A stretch of DNA of 64,000 nucleotides, taken from NCBI RefSeq assembly GCF_900110965.1, contig NZ_FOFO01000007.1, positions 38,775-102,774 of the forward strand, read 5' to 3'. This DNA is from Ectothiorhodospira magna (GTDB lineage: Bacteria > Pseudomonadota > Gammaproteobacteria > Ectothiorhodospirales > Ectothiorhodospiraceae). A model generated the notes under the pieces. The model did not search any database, was not told the DNA's origin, and was given only the letters and a program-made list of their open reading frames with translations. This document shows, one piece after another, positions 11,779-21,914 of this stretch; the first letter of the stretch is position 1; the number at the start of each line of letters is the position of its first letter. Position numbers and translations under genes: made by a program.

Positions 11779-13170
11779 TCAGATGAGATTGACCGCCTTG
11801 AGGAAGATCAGCAGGATGCCGATCGGAGCGGCAAAGCGCAGAACATGATACCACGCCTTGAAAAACACCCGACTACGCAGACCCAACTCCTCCTCCACAG
11901 AACGCCGGTTCATCCGCCAGCCCACAAACAGGGCGATCAGCAGCCCTCCCAGGGGTAGCATGATGTTGGAGGTCAGGTAATCAGCCATGTCAAAGAGGGT
12001 ACCGCCGATGAACAGGGATTCCCCCCCCAGGGTCAGATTAAAGCCAATGGGGTTGGACCAAAGACTAAAGGACAATATGGTACCGATACCCAGGAACCAG
12101 GCAATGCCACCCACGATCATGGCTGCCAGGGGCCGGTCAAGCCCCCGGTTTTCCACCAGCCAGGCCACCGCCGGTTCCATCAGGGAAATGGAAGACGTCC
12201 AGGCGGCGGTCACCAGTAACAGGAAGAACAAGGTGCCAAACAGCAGCCCTCCGGTCATCTCGCCAAAGGCCATGGGCAAGGTGATGAAGATCAGTCCAGG
12301 ACCGGCACCTGGCTCCAGACCACTGGCAAAAACGATGGGAAAGATAGCCAGCCCCGCCAACAAGGCCACGGCGGTGTCTGCAGAAACCACGGTGGCGGAG
12401 GTCTTGAAGATGGAAGCCCTGGAACTGAGATAGGAGCCGTAGATCATGATGGCCCCCATTCCCAGGCTCAAAGTGAAGAATGCCTGTCCCATGGCCAGCA
12501 GGATGGTATCTCCAGTGACCTGGCTGAAATCGGGCCTGAACATGAAGGCGAAGCCTTGCATAAAATGCCCCTGGGTCATGGCATAACCCACCAGGATCAG
12601 CAACATGCCCAGCAGGGCTGGCATGAGGAACTTGACTGCTTTCTCAAGGCCGGATCGTACCCCCCTGGCCACCACCAGGATGTTCATGAGCATGAACAGG
12701 GTATGCCAGGCCAATAGCCGTTCCGGGTCGCTCACCAACCCTTCAAACAGGTTCTTGACCCCTTCCCCATCCAGACCGGCAAAAGCACCGCTTGCCGCCC
12801 TGAACACATAGGACAAGGACCAGCCGGCAATCACGCTATAGTAGGACAGGATAATGAAACCGGCAGTCACCCCCAGCCATCCCACCAGCCCCCAGGCCCG
12901 ATGCAGACCTTCCTCCCTGGCCAGGGTGGCCATGGTATTGATGGGGCTTTGCCGGCCACGCCGCCCCAGGGCAATTTCTGCCATCATGATGGGCAGACCA
13001 ATAAGCAGGATACAGGCCAGGTAGATGAGCACGAAAGCCCCGCCACCGTTCTCTCCGGCAATGTAGGGAAAGCGCCAGATGTTACCCAGACCGACAGCAG
13101 AACCGGTGGCCGCCAGCACGAAAACCAGCTTTGAGGACCACTGGCCATGAATCGAGCTTTCTCTTCTCAT
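11779..13170 (-). CDS. Sodium:neurotransmitter symporter family transporter
   Basis: This is a LeuT-fold sodium-coupled transporter, probably for an amino acid. I start at [20 protein letters not shown] (13170), giving 463 residues; the longer frame adds 40 residues with no membrane character. Residues 12-38 carry the family's first-helix signature, [20 protein letters not shown], where the broken helix binds sodium and substrate. About 11-12 membrane segments follow. Substrate cannot be told from sequence. Its position between ratA and smpB breaks the usual smpB-ratA pairing. Confidence 0.92.
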   Translation of the reverse strand: MRRESSIHGQWSSKLVFVLAATGSAVGLGNIWRFPYIAGENGGGAFVLIYLACILLIGLPIMMAEIALGRRGRQSPINTMATLAREEGLHRAWGLVGWLGVTAGFIILSYYSVIAGWSLSYVFRAASGAFAGLDGEGVKNLFEGLVSDPERLLAWHTLFMLMNILVVARGVRSGLEKAVKFLMPALLGMLLILVGYAMTQGHFMQGFAFMFRPDFSQVTGDTILLAMGQAFFTLSLGMGAIMIYGSYLSSRASIFKTSATVVSADTAVALLAGLAIFPIVFASGLEPGAGPGLIFITLPMAFGEMTGGLLFGTLFFLLLVTAAWTSSISLMEPAVAWLVENRGLDRPLAAMIVGGIAWFLGIGTILSFSLWSNPIGFNLTLGGESLFIGGTLFDMADYLTSNIMLPLGGLLIALFVGWRMNRRSVEEELGLRSRVFFKAWYHVLRFAAPIGILLIFLKAVNLI

Positions 13171-13379
13171 TGTCGCCCCCCAGGCGATCACCGGCATTGC
13201 GCAAGAGGCCCCCGGCCCGATGGATGGAACCAAGGGGGAGACATTCCCCCCCGAAGGCGGCATGGGTCTGTTATTTTTTGCCGCCGACATGGTACTACCA
13301 AGACCAACTTCAACACAAAGCGATCAGTCACCCCCACGCCAGTGCCTGCCGTGGATGTTCGTGGCCGCCATTGGAAAGG

Positions 13380-13385
13380 TATAAT
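13380..13385 (+). promoter_or_regulatory. Consensus -10 element immediately before smpB
   Basis: TATAAT lies with its last base seven bases before the smpB ATG. A transcript from it would start at or next to the start codon, leaving no leader. The matching -35 region (TGTTCG at 18 bases) is poor. No well-spaced Shine-Dalgarno is present before the ATG. Confidence 0.45.
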
Positions 13386-13391
13386 CCATCG

Positions 13392-13874
13392 ATGAGCAAA
13401 AAATCCAAACCTGCCCAGGGCAGCAGCACCATTGCCCTGAACAAGAAGGCCAAGCACGAATATTTCATCCAGGAGCGATTCGAGGCTGGCCTGGCCCTGC
13501 AGGGCTGGGAGGCCAAAAGTCTGCGGGCCGGTCGTGTACAGTTAAGCGAAAGCTATGTCCTGATCAAAAGCGGGGAAGCCTGGCTGTTTGGCGCCCACCT
13601 CACCCCGCTGGCCACCGCCTCCACCCATATTCACCCAGACCCCATGCGCAGCCGCAAGCTGTTGCTGCACCGGGCCGAACTCAACAAGCTCATCGGTCAG
13701 GTGGAACGCAAGGGATACACCCTGGTGCCCTTGGCCCTGTACTGGAAACGGGGCCGGGCCAAACTGGAAATCGGTCTGGCCAAGGGCAAGAAGGAACACG
13801 ACAAGCGGGCTGTTTCCAAGGAGCGGGACTGGCAGCGGGAAAAGGCCCGGACCATCAAGACCGTGACCCGTTAA
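13392..13874 (+). CDS. smpB: SsrA-binding protein SmpB
   Basis: SmpB binds tmRNA and delivers it to stalled ribosomes. The start [20 protein letters not shown] gives 160 residues, equal to E. coli SmpB. Conserved parts include [27 protein letters not shown]-type sequence ([16 protein letters not shown]) and the basic C-terminal tail [19 protein letters not shown] that enters the mRNA channel. Its RNA partner, ssrA, is in the same window at 63.5 kb. The upstream region lacks a normal ribosome-binding site. Confidence 0.96.
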   Translation: MSKKSKPAQGSSTIALNKKAKHEYFIQERFEAGLALQGWEAKSLRAGRVQLSESYVLIKSGEAWLFGAHLTPLATASTHIHPDPMRSRKLLLHRAELNKLIGQVERKGYTLVPLALYWKRGRAKLEIGLAKGKKEHDKRAVSKERDWQREKARTIKTVTR

Positions 13875-13882
13875 ACGGGGTA

Positions 13883-14602
13883 TCACCAGTTGGGCATCTC
13901 GCCACCCCCCGCCAGCACCTTGAGATAAGCACCATGGGCCTGCAGTTCCTCCGGGTCCGGCTGGATCACCGGCAGGGGCGGACGGTCGGCAGGAAGCCGA
14001 CGAATGGCGGTATCGGCACCGGGATTTCCCTGCACCTCTGATGTCATCCCCAGGGAAAGACTTTTCTGGCCGCCGGTCATGGCCAGGTAGACTTCCGCCA
14101 GGATGCGGGCGTCCAGCAAGGCGCCGTGGAGCTCCCGGCCCGAATTGTCGATCTGGTAGCGCTTGCACAGGGCATCCAGGCTGTTGCGTTGTCCAGGATG
14201 CATCTTGCGCGCCAGCACCAGGGAGTCGGTGATGGTGCAGTGATCCTCCAACTGGCCCCAGTCCCCACCGAGCCGGGCCAGTTCGTGGTTGATGAACCCC
14301 ACATCAAAGGGGGCATTGTGGATGATCAGTTCTGCACCACGAACAAACTCGATGAACGCTTCGGCCACCTCGGCAAAACGGGGCTTGTCCGCCAAAAATT
14401 CGTTGGTTATACCGTGTATTTCCACTGCTCCGGCGTCCACTTCCCGATCCGGGTGCAGGTATTGATGAAAACTCCGGGCTGTATGGCGACGCCGCACCAT
14501 TTCCACACAACCTATTTCGATGATCCGGTGACCCTCTGCCGGGTCCAGGCCGGTGGTTTCCGTATCCAGAATTACAATCCGGTCATGGATCGGCATATTC
14601 AT
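13883..14602 (-). CDS. dnaQ: DNA polymerase III epsilon subunit (proofreading exonuclease)
   Basis: DnaQ is the 3'-5' proofreading exonuclease of the replicative polymerase. The start MNMPIHDRIVILDTETTGLD gives 239 residues, close to the E. coli length of 243. MSVSDSD seven codons earlier (14623, overlapping rnhA) is a possible alternative. DEDDh residues are visible: D13 and E15 in LDTETTG, the ExoII motif HNAPFDVGFI, and H-x4-D in HGALLDA. The C-terminal 50 residues would hold the alpha-binding tail. The gene follows rnhA on the same strand, whereas in E. coli the two are divergent. Confidence 0.94.
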   Translation of the reverse strand: MNMPIHDRIVILDTETTGLDPAEGHRIIEIGCVEMVRRRHTARSFHQYLHPDREVDAGAVEIHGITNEFLADKPRFAEVAEAFIEFVRGAELIIHNAPFDVGFINHELARLGGDWGQLEDHCTITDSLVLARKMHPGQRNSLDALCKRYQIDNSGRELHGALLDARILAEVYLAMTGGQKSLSLGMTSEVQGNPGADTAIRRLPADRPPLPVIQPDPEELQAHGAYLKVLAGGGEMPNW

Positions 14603-14609
14603 GTCACTG

Positions 14610-15059
14610 TCACTCACGCTCATGACCCAAGGCATCAATGGCTTCATTGGCCAACCGGTCGGCCAGTTCGTTTTCCGGGTGCCCGCTATGGCCCCGTACC
14701 CAGTGCCAGCGCACCTGATGGCGGGAGGCGGCTTCATCCAGGCGCTGCCATAGGTCCTGATTTTTGACCGGCTGGCCGGCGGCGGTAAGCCATCCCCGAC
14801 GCTTCCAGTTGGGCAACCATTGATGAATGCCGTTTTTGACATACTGGGAATCGGTGGTCAAATCCACCACACAAGGGCGCTTGAGCTGTTCCAGGGCTGC
14901 GATGGCCGCCATCAATTCCATCCGGTTATTGGTGGTCAGGGATTCACTGCCCTTGAGTTGTTTTTCATGGCCACCAAAGCGCAGCAACGCGCCCCAGCCA
15001 CCGGGACCGGGGTTTCCTCGACAGGCGCCATCGGTAAAAATTTCTACCACGTCAGTCAC
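14610..15059 (-). CDS. rnhA: Ribonuclease HI
   Basis: RNase HI cuts the RNA strand of RNA-DNA hybrids. The 149-residue protein has all catalytic residues in context: the aspartate of [18 protein letters not shown] (D10), the glutamate of [10 protein letters not shown], the aspartate of [12 protein letters not shown], and the [11 protein letters not shown] segment with the last aspartate. It overlaps the upstream methyltransferase gene by eight bases and precedes dnaQ. Confidence 0.97.
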   Translation of the reverse strand: MTDVVEIFTDGACRGNPGPGGWGALLRFGGHEKQLKGSESLTTNNRMELMAAIAALEQLKRPCVVDLTTDSQYVKNGIHQWLPNWKRRGWLTAAGQPVKNQDLWQRLDEAASRHQVRWHWVRGHSGHPENELADRLANEAIDALGHERE

Positions 15060-15810
15060 GATCCGTCCTCCGACAAAAGGGGCTGGCCAGTCTGCCGGGG
15101 GCCATTTTGCCAGATGACCGCCAGCGGGCAGACAAAGGCATCATATTGGCCACCCGCTTGCGGGCCAGGATCACATAAGCGCCCCCCAGATAGGGCAAAT
15201 GACGCCCCCCCAGACATTCCACCACTGGCCGCCGCCCGCCCGATGGGCGGTTCTCATTCCGGGGATAAAAACCGGCGTAGGCACAGGCCAAAACCTCAAA
15301 ACCCAGCAAAGTCAGCCAATCCCCGACCCGGGCCGTACTGTAAACATGGCCGGCCTGGGTTTTCCCGCCGGGGCGTCTTGGCAACATGCGCCATAGCCCG
15401 GTCGGACTAAAGGGATTAAAGCCGATGATCAGAACATGCCCTTCAGGCACTAAGATACGCTCCGTTTCCCGCAGCACCAGACAAGGGTCTGGTGATGACT
15501 CCAGACAGTGATTCAGCAACACCAGATCCATACTGTCGGACAGCACGGGCAGGGCCTCCGCCAGAGCAGTGATATGTCCCTGTCCCGGCTCACATGCCAG
15601 CTGCATCCGGTTATGAATCCGGCTGGCCGTCAGCAGATCATGCTCTGGATCCGTATGTCCAATCTGCAGGGCATGATAACCAAACAGCCGGGGCACGAAG
15701 CGGTCCAGATGGGCCTGCAGGGCGCCCTGCAGGACGCGCCCCGATGGGGTTGCGTACCAGGTGCGCAAGGACGCCTGGTACTGGGCACATGAGATTCTGG
15801 GTGACGGCAT
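15052..15810 (-). CDS. Class I SAM-dependent methyltransferase (YafS-like)
   Basis: This 252-residue protein resembles the methyltransferases found beside rnhA (YafS in E. coli), whose substrate is unknown. The central part has [20 protein letters not shown] and [20 protein letters not shown], the post-motif regions of the fold. The N-terminal glycine-rich SAM loop is weak: [16 protein letters not shown] is the likely motif I. It is the first gene of a methyltransferase-rnhA-dnaQ group, with overlap into rnhA. The start at 15810 is the first ATG of the frame. Confidence 0.8.
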   Translation of the reverse strand: MPSPRISCAQYQASLRTWYATPSGRVLQGALQAHLDRFVPRLFGYHALQIGHTDPEHDLLTASRIHNRMQLACEPGQGHITALAEALPVLSDSMDLVLLNHCLESSPDPCLVLRETERILVPEGHVLIIGFNPFSPTGLWRMLPRRPGGKTQAGHVYSTARVGDWLTLLGFEVLACAYAGFYPRNENRPSGGRRPVVECLGGRHLPYLGGAYVILARKRVANMMPLSARWRSSGKMAPGRLASPFCRRTDRD

Positions 15811-15923
15811 GGTCTGAGCATAGAGTCTTCCGGGGGGCCATGACCAGTCCTATGGCAACGAATCGCTGACAGCCTGGGGGGAATATGCCCAAGGAAGTAT
15901 TCACCGGGGTTGAGGGCAGGTGA

Positions 15924-17567
15924 ATGGCCCGCTATTCTACCGACCTCATGAGAAAAAATACGCCGCAAATGCTCCGGGGATCGGTATTGGGAGCGGTATC
16001 GTTACTGCTCCTGTCCGCGTGTGCCACTCTGGACGGACCGGGGTCGGTCTCCGATGATCCCAGGTCAGGCGGTGATGCCCATGCCGATATCCTGAGGGAT
16101 ACAGCCGAGGCCACCGCCGGGCATCCTCCGAGCCAGCGTCGTGCCCCTGCCCCCCGCCCCCTTGACGCTCAGCCAGTCAGTGCCGATGAGGCTTTCTGGC
16201 TTCGGGTCCGTCAGGGACTGGCCATGCCGGACAAGCGGAACAATGACCGCGTCCTCCACTACATTCGCTGGCACCAGCAACATTCCGATTACCTGGGACA
16301 GGTGCTGGCCCGTGCAGAACCCTACCTTCACTACATTCTGGAGGAAATCGAGGCCAGGGATCTGCCAGCAGAACTTCTGCTGCTGCCCGTAGTGGAAAGC
16401 GCCTACCGCAGTGATGTGTACTCCTCGGGGCAGGCCGCCGGGATCTGGCAGTTCATTCCCTCCACCGGTCGCCATTTCGGACTACACCAAAACTGGTGGT
16501 ACGATGGCCGCAAGGACATTCACGCATCCACCCAGGCGGCCCTGAATTATCTGGCCCAATTAAATCAACGCTTCGATGGCGACTGGCTGCTGGCCCTGGC
16601 CGCCTACAATGCCGGTCAGGGCACCGTGGGCCGGGCCATCGCCCGCAACGCCTCCCTGGGGCGGCCAACCGACTACTGGAACCTGGATCTGCCCAGGGAA
16701 ACCCAGCACTATGTCCCCAGATTGCTGGCGCTACAGGTCATCGTATCCGACCCCAAACGCTATGGTGTGGGCCTGTGGCCGGTGCCCGATGAACCCCGTC
16801 TTGGGCTGGTGGAACTGGAAGGACAGATGGCACTGAGTGTGGCCGCAGACCTGGCGGACCTCTCCCTGGATGATATCATGCAACTCAATCCGGGGTTTCA
16901 ACGCTGGGCCACCCCCCCGGACGGCCCTCACCACCTGTTGCTTCCTCTGGACCGGGTGGCCCCCTTTCAGGCCGCCCTGGCCACCCTGCCCCCGGATCAA
17001 CATATCTCCTGGGTAAGACATCAGGTGCAGCCCGGAGAGACCCTCGGTCATATTGCCGAGCGTTACGACACCACCATTGCCCAGGTACAGCAGGCCAACA
17101 ATCTGCGCGGCCATATCATCCGGGCCGGGGCTGACCTGATGATCCCTGTCCCTAAAGACAATACCCAGTCCCGATCGGATCATGGCAGCCAATCCGCCCC
17201 GGCTTCCTATCATCGGGTTCATCATCAGGTTCAACCGGGAGATACCCTCTGGGCATTATCCAGAACCCACGGAGTGCCGGTACAATCCCTGGCGGCATGG
17301 AACCGCATTGCCCATGACGCTCCCCTGCGTCCCGGCCAGAACCTGATCATTCACCAGACCTTAACGACAACCCCGGCCAGCGCCTCTGGTTACCCTTCAA
17401 ATACAAAGACTTACATTGTTCAGCCAGGTGATTCCCTGTCCTCCATTTCCCGGCGCTTCGGGGTGCGGGTCAGCGACATTCAGCAATGGAACCAGTTACC
17501 GGATCACCGGATCTGGCCCGGCCAATCGCTCCAGCTTCACCTGGATGTCCAGGCGCGGGGCAACTGA
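15924..17567 (+). CDS. mltD: Membrane-bound lytic murein transglycosylase D with LysM repeats
   Basis: MltD cleaves peptidoglycan glycan strands and is anchored in the outer membrane. The 547-residue protein has a lipobox LLLLSAC with cysteine 33. An SLT domain (about 110-260) follows with the catalytic glutamate in LLPVVESAYRSD and the AAGIWQFIPSTGRHFGL and ALAAYNAGQGTVGRAI motifs. Three C-terminal LysM repeats bind glycan (near 363, 432 and 495, each with a QPGETL or QPGDTLW-type start). The ATG at 15948 is an alternative start with a shorter signal. Confidence 0.94.
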   Translation: MARYSTDLMRKNTPQMLRGSVLGAVSLLLLSACATLDGPGSVSDDPRSGGDAHADILRDTAEATAGHPPSQRRAPAPRPLDAQPVSADEAFWLRVRQGLAMPDKRNNDRVLHYIRWHQQHSDYLGQVLARAEPYLHYILEEIEARDLPAELLLLPVVESAYRSDVYSSGQAAGIWQFIPSTGRHFGLHQNWWYDGRKDIHASTQAALNYLAQLNQRFDGDWLLALAAYNAGQGTVGRAIARNASLGRPTDYWNLDLPRETQHYVPRLLALQVIVSDPKRYGVGLWPVPDEPRLGLVELEGQMALSVAADLADLSLDDIMQLNPGFQRWATPPDGPHHLLLPLDRVAPFQAALATLPPDQHISWVRHQVQPGETLGHIAERYDTTIAQVQQANNLRGHIIRAGADLMIPVPKDNTQSRSDHGSQSAPASYHRVHHQVQPGDTLWALSRTHGVPVQSLAAWNRIAHDAPLRPGQNLIIHQTLTTTPASASGYPSNTKTYIVQPGDSLSSISRRFGVRVSDIQQWNQLPDHRIWPGQSLQLHLDVQARGN

Positions 17568-17614
17568 TCTTGAGCGGGGTGCCCGACGTCCTGCGGGCCC
17601 ATCCCAAGCGCAGA

Positions 17615-19309
17615 TCATTGGCCAATGAGGACAGCACCAGCATCCGTTGGGTCCGCTTCACCAACCACCACCCGTGGCACCGCCGCCAGCAATTTTTGGG
17701 TGTATTCATGCTCAGGCGCCCGACAGATCCGGCGCGCCTCCCCCTGTTCCACCACCCGACCCTGATACATCACCGCCATGGTGTCCGCCAGGTATTCCAC
17801 CACCCCGATGTTATGGGTGATGAACAACAGGGTCAGCCCCCGCTCCCGGGTCAGCGTGCTCAGGATCTGCAGCACCTCCGCCTGCACCGAGACATCCAGG
17901 GCGCTGGTGACTTCGTCACAAACGATGAAAGCCGGGTCCAGCACCAGGGCCCGGGCAATGCCGATACGCTGGCGCTGCCCCCCGGAGAACTCATGGGGAT
18001 AACGCCACAGGCTGTCCGCCGGTAACTGCACCTGCGCCAATACCTGAGTTGCCAGGGCCAGCCGCTCATCCCGATCCTTGCCGATCCCGTGCACGGCCAT
18101 GGGCTCGGTCAGGGTGGCCGCCACGGTCAGGCGGGGGTTCAGGGATGACATGGGGTCCTGGAAAATGATCTGCATGCGCCGACGATAGGGCTGCATGTCC
18201 CTGGCCGGCAGGCGGGTGATATCCTCGCCGGCAAACAAGATGCGCCCGCCGGTAGGCTCCAGCAACCGGATGATGGCCCGGCCCAGGGTAGTCTTGCCGC
18301 AACCGGACTCCCCCACCAGGGCCATGACCTGCCCCCTGGGGATATCCAGGCTCACCCCATCCACCGCCCGCACATGGTCCACCACCCGGCGCATGAGTCC
18401 CTTGCGCACCGGAAAATGGATCTGCAGGTTCTGCAAACGGATCAACGGTGCCTCCTGGGGAGCTGGCCCAGCCACCTCCCGGCGACGGCTCAGATTCTCC
18501 GGCAGGGCATCAATGAGCTGCCGGGTATAGGGATGCTCCGGACGCCGCAGCACCTGCCCCACGGCCCCCTCCTCCACCAGTTTCCCCAGGCGCATCACCC
18601 CCAGGCGGTGCCCCATCCGGGCCACCACGCCGAAATCGTGGGTGATGAAGAGGATGGCCATGCCGTTACGGTCCTGCAGTTCCCGCATCAGACGCAGGAT
18701 CTCCGCCTGTACCGTCACGTCCAGGGCCGTGGTGGGCTCGTCGGCGATCAGCAGATCCGGTTCGCAGGCCATGGCCATGGCGATCATCACCCGCTGGCGT
18801 TGCCCGCCGGAGAGACGATGGGGAAATTCATCCGCCCGTTCGGCGGGATGGGGAATCCGCACCTGGGCCAGGGCCTCGATGGTCCGCTCCCGGATCTCCG
18901 CCTCCGACAATTCCGGACGATGGAGCCTGAGCACTTCGCCGATCTGCTCCCCCACCGTGAACACCGGGTTGAGGGAGGTCATGGGCTCCTGGAAGATCAT
19001 GCTCATGCGGGCGCCGCGGATGCGGCGGCGTTCCGTCTCCGGCAGAGCCAGCATGTCCACGGTCCGGTGACTGCCGTCGGCGAGGCGTTCCTGGAACAGG
19101 ATCTGTCCCCCGGGATGATCACTGATGCCCCGCGGCAGCAACTGGATCACCGACAGGGCCGTGACCGACTTGCCGCTGCCCGACTCCCCCACCAGACAGA
19201 AGGTTTCCCCCCGCTCGATAGCGAAACTGACATCATCCACAGCCTTCACCACGGCACCGCCGGCCTGGAGATGGGTCTGCAGGTTTCTGACCTCCAGCAG
19301 CATGGTCAT
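17615..19309 (-). CDS. yejF: Oligopeptide ABC transporter, duplicated ATP-binding protein (YejF-like)
   Basis: Two complete ABC ATPase domains are fused, as in YejF. The first (about 1-255) has GESGSGKS, LSGGQRQRVMIA and LLIADEPTTALD. The second (about 280-555) has GESGCGKTTLG, FSGGQRQRIGIA and FIVCDEVTSALD. The peptide-importer C-terminal motif appears twice (RRPEHPYTRQLIDALP and RAPEHEYTQKLLAAVP). I start at the ATG at 19309, which overlaps the yejE stop by four bases. It gives 564 residues and excludes a 36-residue non-conserved extension. It is the last gene of the operon. Confidence 0.92.
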   Translation of the reverse strand: MTMLLEVRNLQTHLQAGGAVVKAVDDVSFAIERGETFCLVGESGSGKSVTALSVIQLLPRGISDHPGGQILFQERLADGSHRTVDMLALPETERRRIRGARMSMIFQEPMTSLNPVFTVGEQIGEVLRLHRPELSEAEIRERTIEALAQVRIPHPAERADEFPHRLSGGQRQRVMIAMAMACEPDLLIADEPTTALDVTVQAEILRLMRELQDRNGMAILFITHDFGVVARMGHRLGVMRLGKLVEEGAVGQVLRRPEHPYTRQLIDALPENLSRRREVAGPAPQEAPLIRLQNLQIHFPVRKGLMRRVVDHVRAVDGVSLDIPRGQVMALVGESGCGKTTLGRAIIRLLEPTGGRILFAGEDITRLPARDMQPYRRRMQIIFQDPMSSLNPRLTVAATLTEPMAVHGIGKDRDERLALATQVLAQVQLPADSLWRYPHEFSGGQRQRIGIARALVLDPAFIVCDEVTSALDVSVQAEVLQILSTLTRERGLTLLFITHNIGVVEYLADTMAVMYQGRVVEQGEARRICRAPEHEYTQKLLAAVPRVVVGEADPTDAGAVLIGQ

Positions 19310-20499
19310 GCCTTCTTCTTCAGATGGGGATCGAGGGCATCCCGCAGGGATTCCCCCACCAGGTTGTAGGCAAATACGGTGAGAAAGATGGCCCCACCGG
19401 GGAAGGCGGCCATCCACCAGTTGAAGGAGGAAGACTGTACCGCCTGATTGAGCATCTGCCCCCAGGAGGGATCATCCACCAGCCCCAGTCCGAGGAAGCT
19501 CAGGGTGGCCTCCGCCAGGATCGCCGAGGCCACGCCGAAACTGGCCGCCACCAGGATCGGCGCCACGCCATTGGGCAACATGTGGCGGAACAGCACGGAA
19601 CGCAACGGCAGACCGCAGGCCACCGCCGCCTGCACATAGTCCTGCTCCCGCAGTTTGAGGAACTCGGCGCGCACATAGCGGGCATAACCGGACCAGGAGG
19701 TGATGCCGATGATGATCATCATCATGTAGAGACTGCGGCCAAAGAAGGCGACAAAGGTGAGCAGCAGGAACAGGGTGGGAATGGCCTCGAAGATCTCCAC
19801 GATGCGCATGCCAATCATGTCCACGATGCCCGAGAAATACCCCATCAGCCCGCCGACGATGACCCCGATCACCAGGGCGATGCCGGTGGCGATGAAGCCG
19901 ATGGCCAGGGCGATGCGGGAGGCATGGATCATCCGCGACAACACGTCGGCGCCGTTTTCCTCCGTGCCCAGCCAGTGCCGGCGCAGGTCATCGGCCAGGG
20001 GCGGCTCCATGCCCGTGTCGCCGAAGTCCCGCAGGTAATCCCTGGGGGAATAGGGAATCGGGGCACGCAGCACCCAGTCGTACTGGCCGGCCGCTTCCGC
20101 CTCCCGGTACTGTTCATGAATCACCAGTTTGGGGGGAGCCACAGTGACGGCACTGATCCCGCCGGCCACCACCAGCACCCCCAGCAGGATGAGCAGTTTC
20201 CTGGGCAGGGACAGGCGCAGGCACAACAACACCAGACCGGTGCAAAAACCCGCCATCAGGGTCACATCGGTGGGGGTCAGGTGACGCAGCACCGGACTGG
20301 ACCAGTGGCCCCCCTCCAGGATCAGCCACGGATGGCTGCTGGCCAGGAAGGGGGCAAACACCGCCACCGCCGCCAGAATGCCGATCCAGGCCAGTCCCAC
20401 CCGCGCCCCCCAGCGCAGCAGTACCTCCCGGACCACCTGGGCCGCATAGCCGCGGGAGCGCCGGGTGGGTGGGGGCGGCGCCTGTACCGTGTCAGTCAT
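19306..20499 (-). CDS. yejE: Oligopeptide ABC transporter permease (YejE-like) with extra N-terminal membrane segments
   Basis: The C-terminal 220 residues are a DppC/YejE-type permease with the family stretch HWLGTEENGADVLSRMIHAS and the ATPase-contact loop (YVQAAVACGLPLRSVLFRHM). The protein is 397 residues, while E. coli YejE is 341. Between the first helix (about 33-52) and the conserved RDYLRDFGDTGMEPPLADDL region lie about 100 residues with two further hydrophobic segments (TLMAGFCTGLVLLCL and LLILLGVLVVAGGI). It overlaps yejB by eight bases. Confidence 0.9.
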   Translation of the reverse strand: MTDTVQAPPPPTRRSRGYAAQVVREVLLRWGARVGLAWIGILAAVAVFAPFLASSHPWLILEGGHWSSPVLRHLTPTDVTLMAGFCTGLVLLCLRLSLPRKLLILLGVLVVAGGISAVTVAPPKLVIHEQYREAEAAGQYDWVLRAPIPYSPRDYLRDFGDTGMEPPLADDLRRHWLGTEENGADVLSRMIHASRIALAIGFIATGIALVIGVIVGGLMGYFSGIVDMIGMRIVEIFEAIPTLFLLLTFVAFFGRSLYMMMIIIGITSWSGYARYVRAEFLKLREQDYVQAAVACGLPLRSVLFRHMLPNGVAPILVAASFGVASAILAEATLSFLGLGLVDDPSWGQMLNQAVQSSSFNWWMAAFPGGAIFLTVFAYNLVGESLRDALDPHLKKKA

Positions 20500-21874
20500 A
20501 ACTCACCCGCGGGTCCGCAATCGCATAACACAGGTCCGCCAGCAGGTAGCCCACCAGCGTCAGCACACCACTGATCAGGGTGACCGACAGCACCAGTTCC
20601 CGGTCACGGGTCTGCACCGCCTCCACCGCCAGCTTGCCCATGCCATCGATGGAAAACAGGGTTTCAACGATCACCGAACCCGCCAGCAGGCTGGGCAGCA
20701 GGGTGGCGGACACGGTGATCAGGGGCAACAGGGAGTTGCGAAACACGTGTCGCCAGAGCACGTCCCTCTCCCCCACCCCCTTGGCCCTTGCGGTGCGGGC
20801 GTAGTCGGAGAGCAGATTTTCCAGCACCGCCGAGCGGGTCAGCTTGGCCAAAAAGGCAAACCCGCCGTAGGACAGGCACAACACCGGCAGGATCAGATGC
20901 CAGGCCCGGTCCAGCACAAACCCCCGGACGAACTCACCCTGGGCCAGCCCCGTCGCCAGGGCGATGCCCACCCCCATGCCCAGCAGCCCGAGGATACCGA
21001 CCCGCAGGCCGGTGAACGTGGAGGCCGCCACCAGGCCCACCACCCCGGCCACCAGCAGCATCAGGACCAGATGCAGCGGCCCGAAGGTGACCTCCGACAC
21101 CCCGTTGGCCATCAGCACCCCCAGCCCGCCGCCCAGGACCGCCCCGAGCAGGATGCGCCAGTGACGGGCCAGTTTCAGCGCGCCCCAGATCATCAGCGCG
21201 GCACACAGCCCCGCCAGCAGGAACAGCACAAGCAGGTCGGTGGCCACGGTCCAGTGGGGCAGGAACGGCATGTCCAGGGCCTCGCGCCGGTTGATGCCGC
21301 CGGTGGGGAACCAGCGCCAGAACTGCTCCGAGGCAAAGAATCCGATCAGCAGCACGCCGGCCAGCATGGTGGGCACGGACCACAGGCCCAGCAGGACCAT
21401 CCCCGACCCGGTATCGAAGCGGCTGCCGCGCCGGGTGGCGGCCTGCACCCCCACGGCGATGGCGATGACGTAGATGATGGGAATGGACAGGATGTTGAGC
21501 AGCAAGGTGATGGGCAGGCGCTCGGCAATCAGCTCTCCCACCGGCCGGCCGTAGCGGAAACTGGTGCCCAGCTCGGAGCCCTTGAACAGGGAAAAGCCGC
21601 TGATGGCCCCGTCCTGATCGAAAGTGAAACCCGCCGGGGAGACATTGTTGAGCCAGCGCAGATACTGGATCGGCGCCGGCTGATCCAGGCCGTACATGCG
21701 GTTGTAATAGTCCTCCAGTGCCTGTTTGGCCTGGGGTTCCAGATTCATGCCATCCACCAGGGACTGGGCACTGATGCCGCCGGGGGCGGCGGCCATGACC
21801 ACGAACACCACCACGGTGATCCCGATCAAGGTGGGAAACATGAGCAGCAGGCGACGGACGATATAGGTCAGCAT
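20492..21874 (-). CDS. yejB: Oligopeptide ABC transporter permease (YejB-like) with inserted membrane segments
   Basis: A DppB/YejB-type permease of 460 residues; E. coli YejB is 364. The start MLTYIVRRLLLMFPTLIGIT and the C-terminal core (HLILPVLCLSYGGFAFLAKL, YARTARAKGVGERDVLWRHV) are standard. About 120 residues are inserted just before HLILPVLCL, with roughly four hydrophobic segments such as LLVLFLLAGLCAALMIWGAL and LHLVLMLLVAGVVGLVAAST. The reading frame is continuous with ordinary codon use, so this is not a frameshift. It lies between yejA and yejE. Confidence 0.9.
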   Translation of the reverse strand: MLTYIVRRLLLMFPTLIGITVVVFVVMAAAPGGISAQSLVDGMNLEPQAKQALEDYYNRMYGLDQPAPIQYLRWLNNVSPAGFTFDQDGAISGFSLFKGSELGTSFRYGRPVGELIAERLPITLLLNILSIPIIYVIAIAVGVQAATRRGSRFDTGSGMVLLGLWSVPTMLAGVLLIGFFASEQFWRWFPTGGINRREALDMPFLPHWTVATDLLVLFLLAGLCAALMIWGALKLARHWRILLGAVLGGGLGVLMANGVSEVTFGPLHLVLMLLVAGVVGLVAASTFTGLRVGILGLLGMGVGIALATGLAQGEFVRGFVLDRAWHLILPVLCLSYGGFAFLAKLTRSAVLENLLSDYARTARAKGVGERDVLWRHVFRNSLLPLITVSATLLPSLLAGSVIVETLFSIDGMGKLAVEAVQTRDRELVLSVTLISGVLTLVGYLLADLCYAIADPRVSYD

Positions 21875-21914
21875 GGCCGGGTCCCGGGGTCTGCGTGGAT
21901 GCCACCGGGCATGG

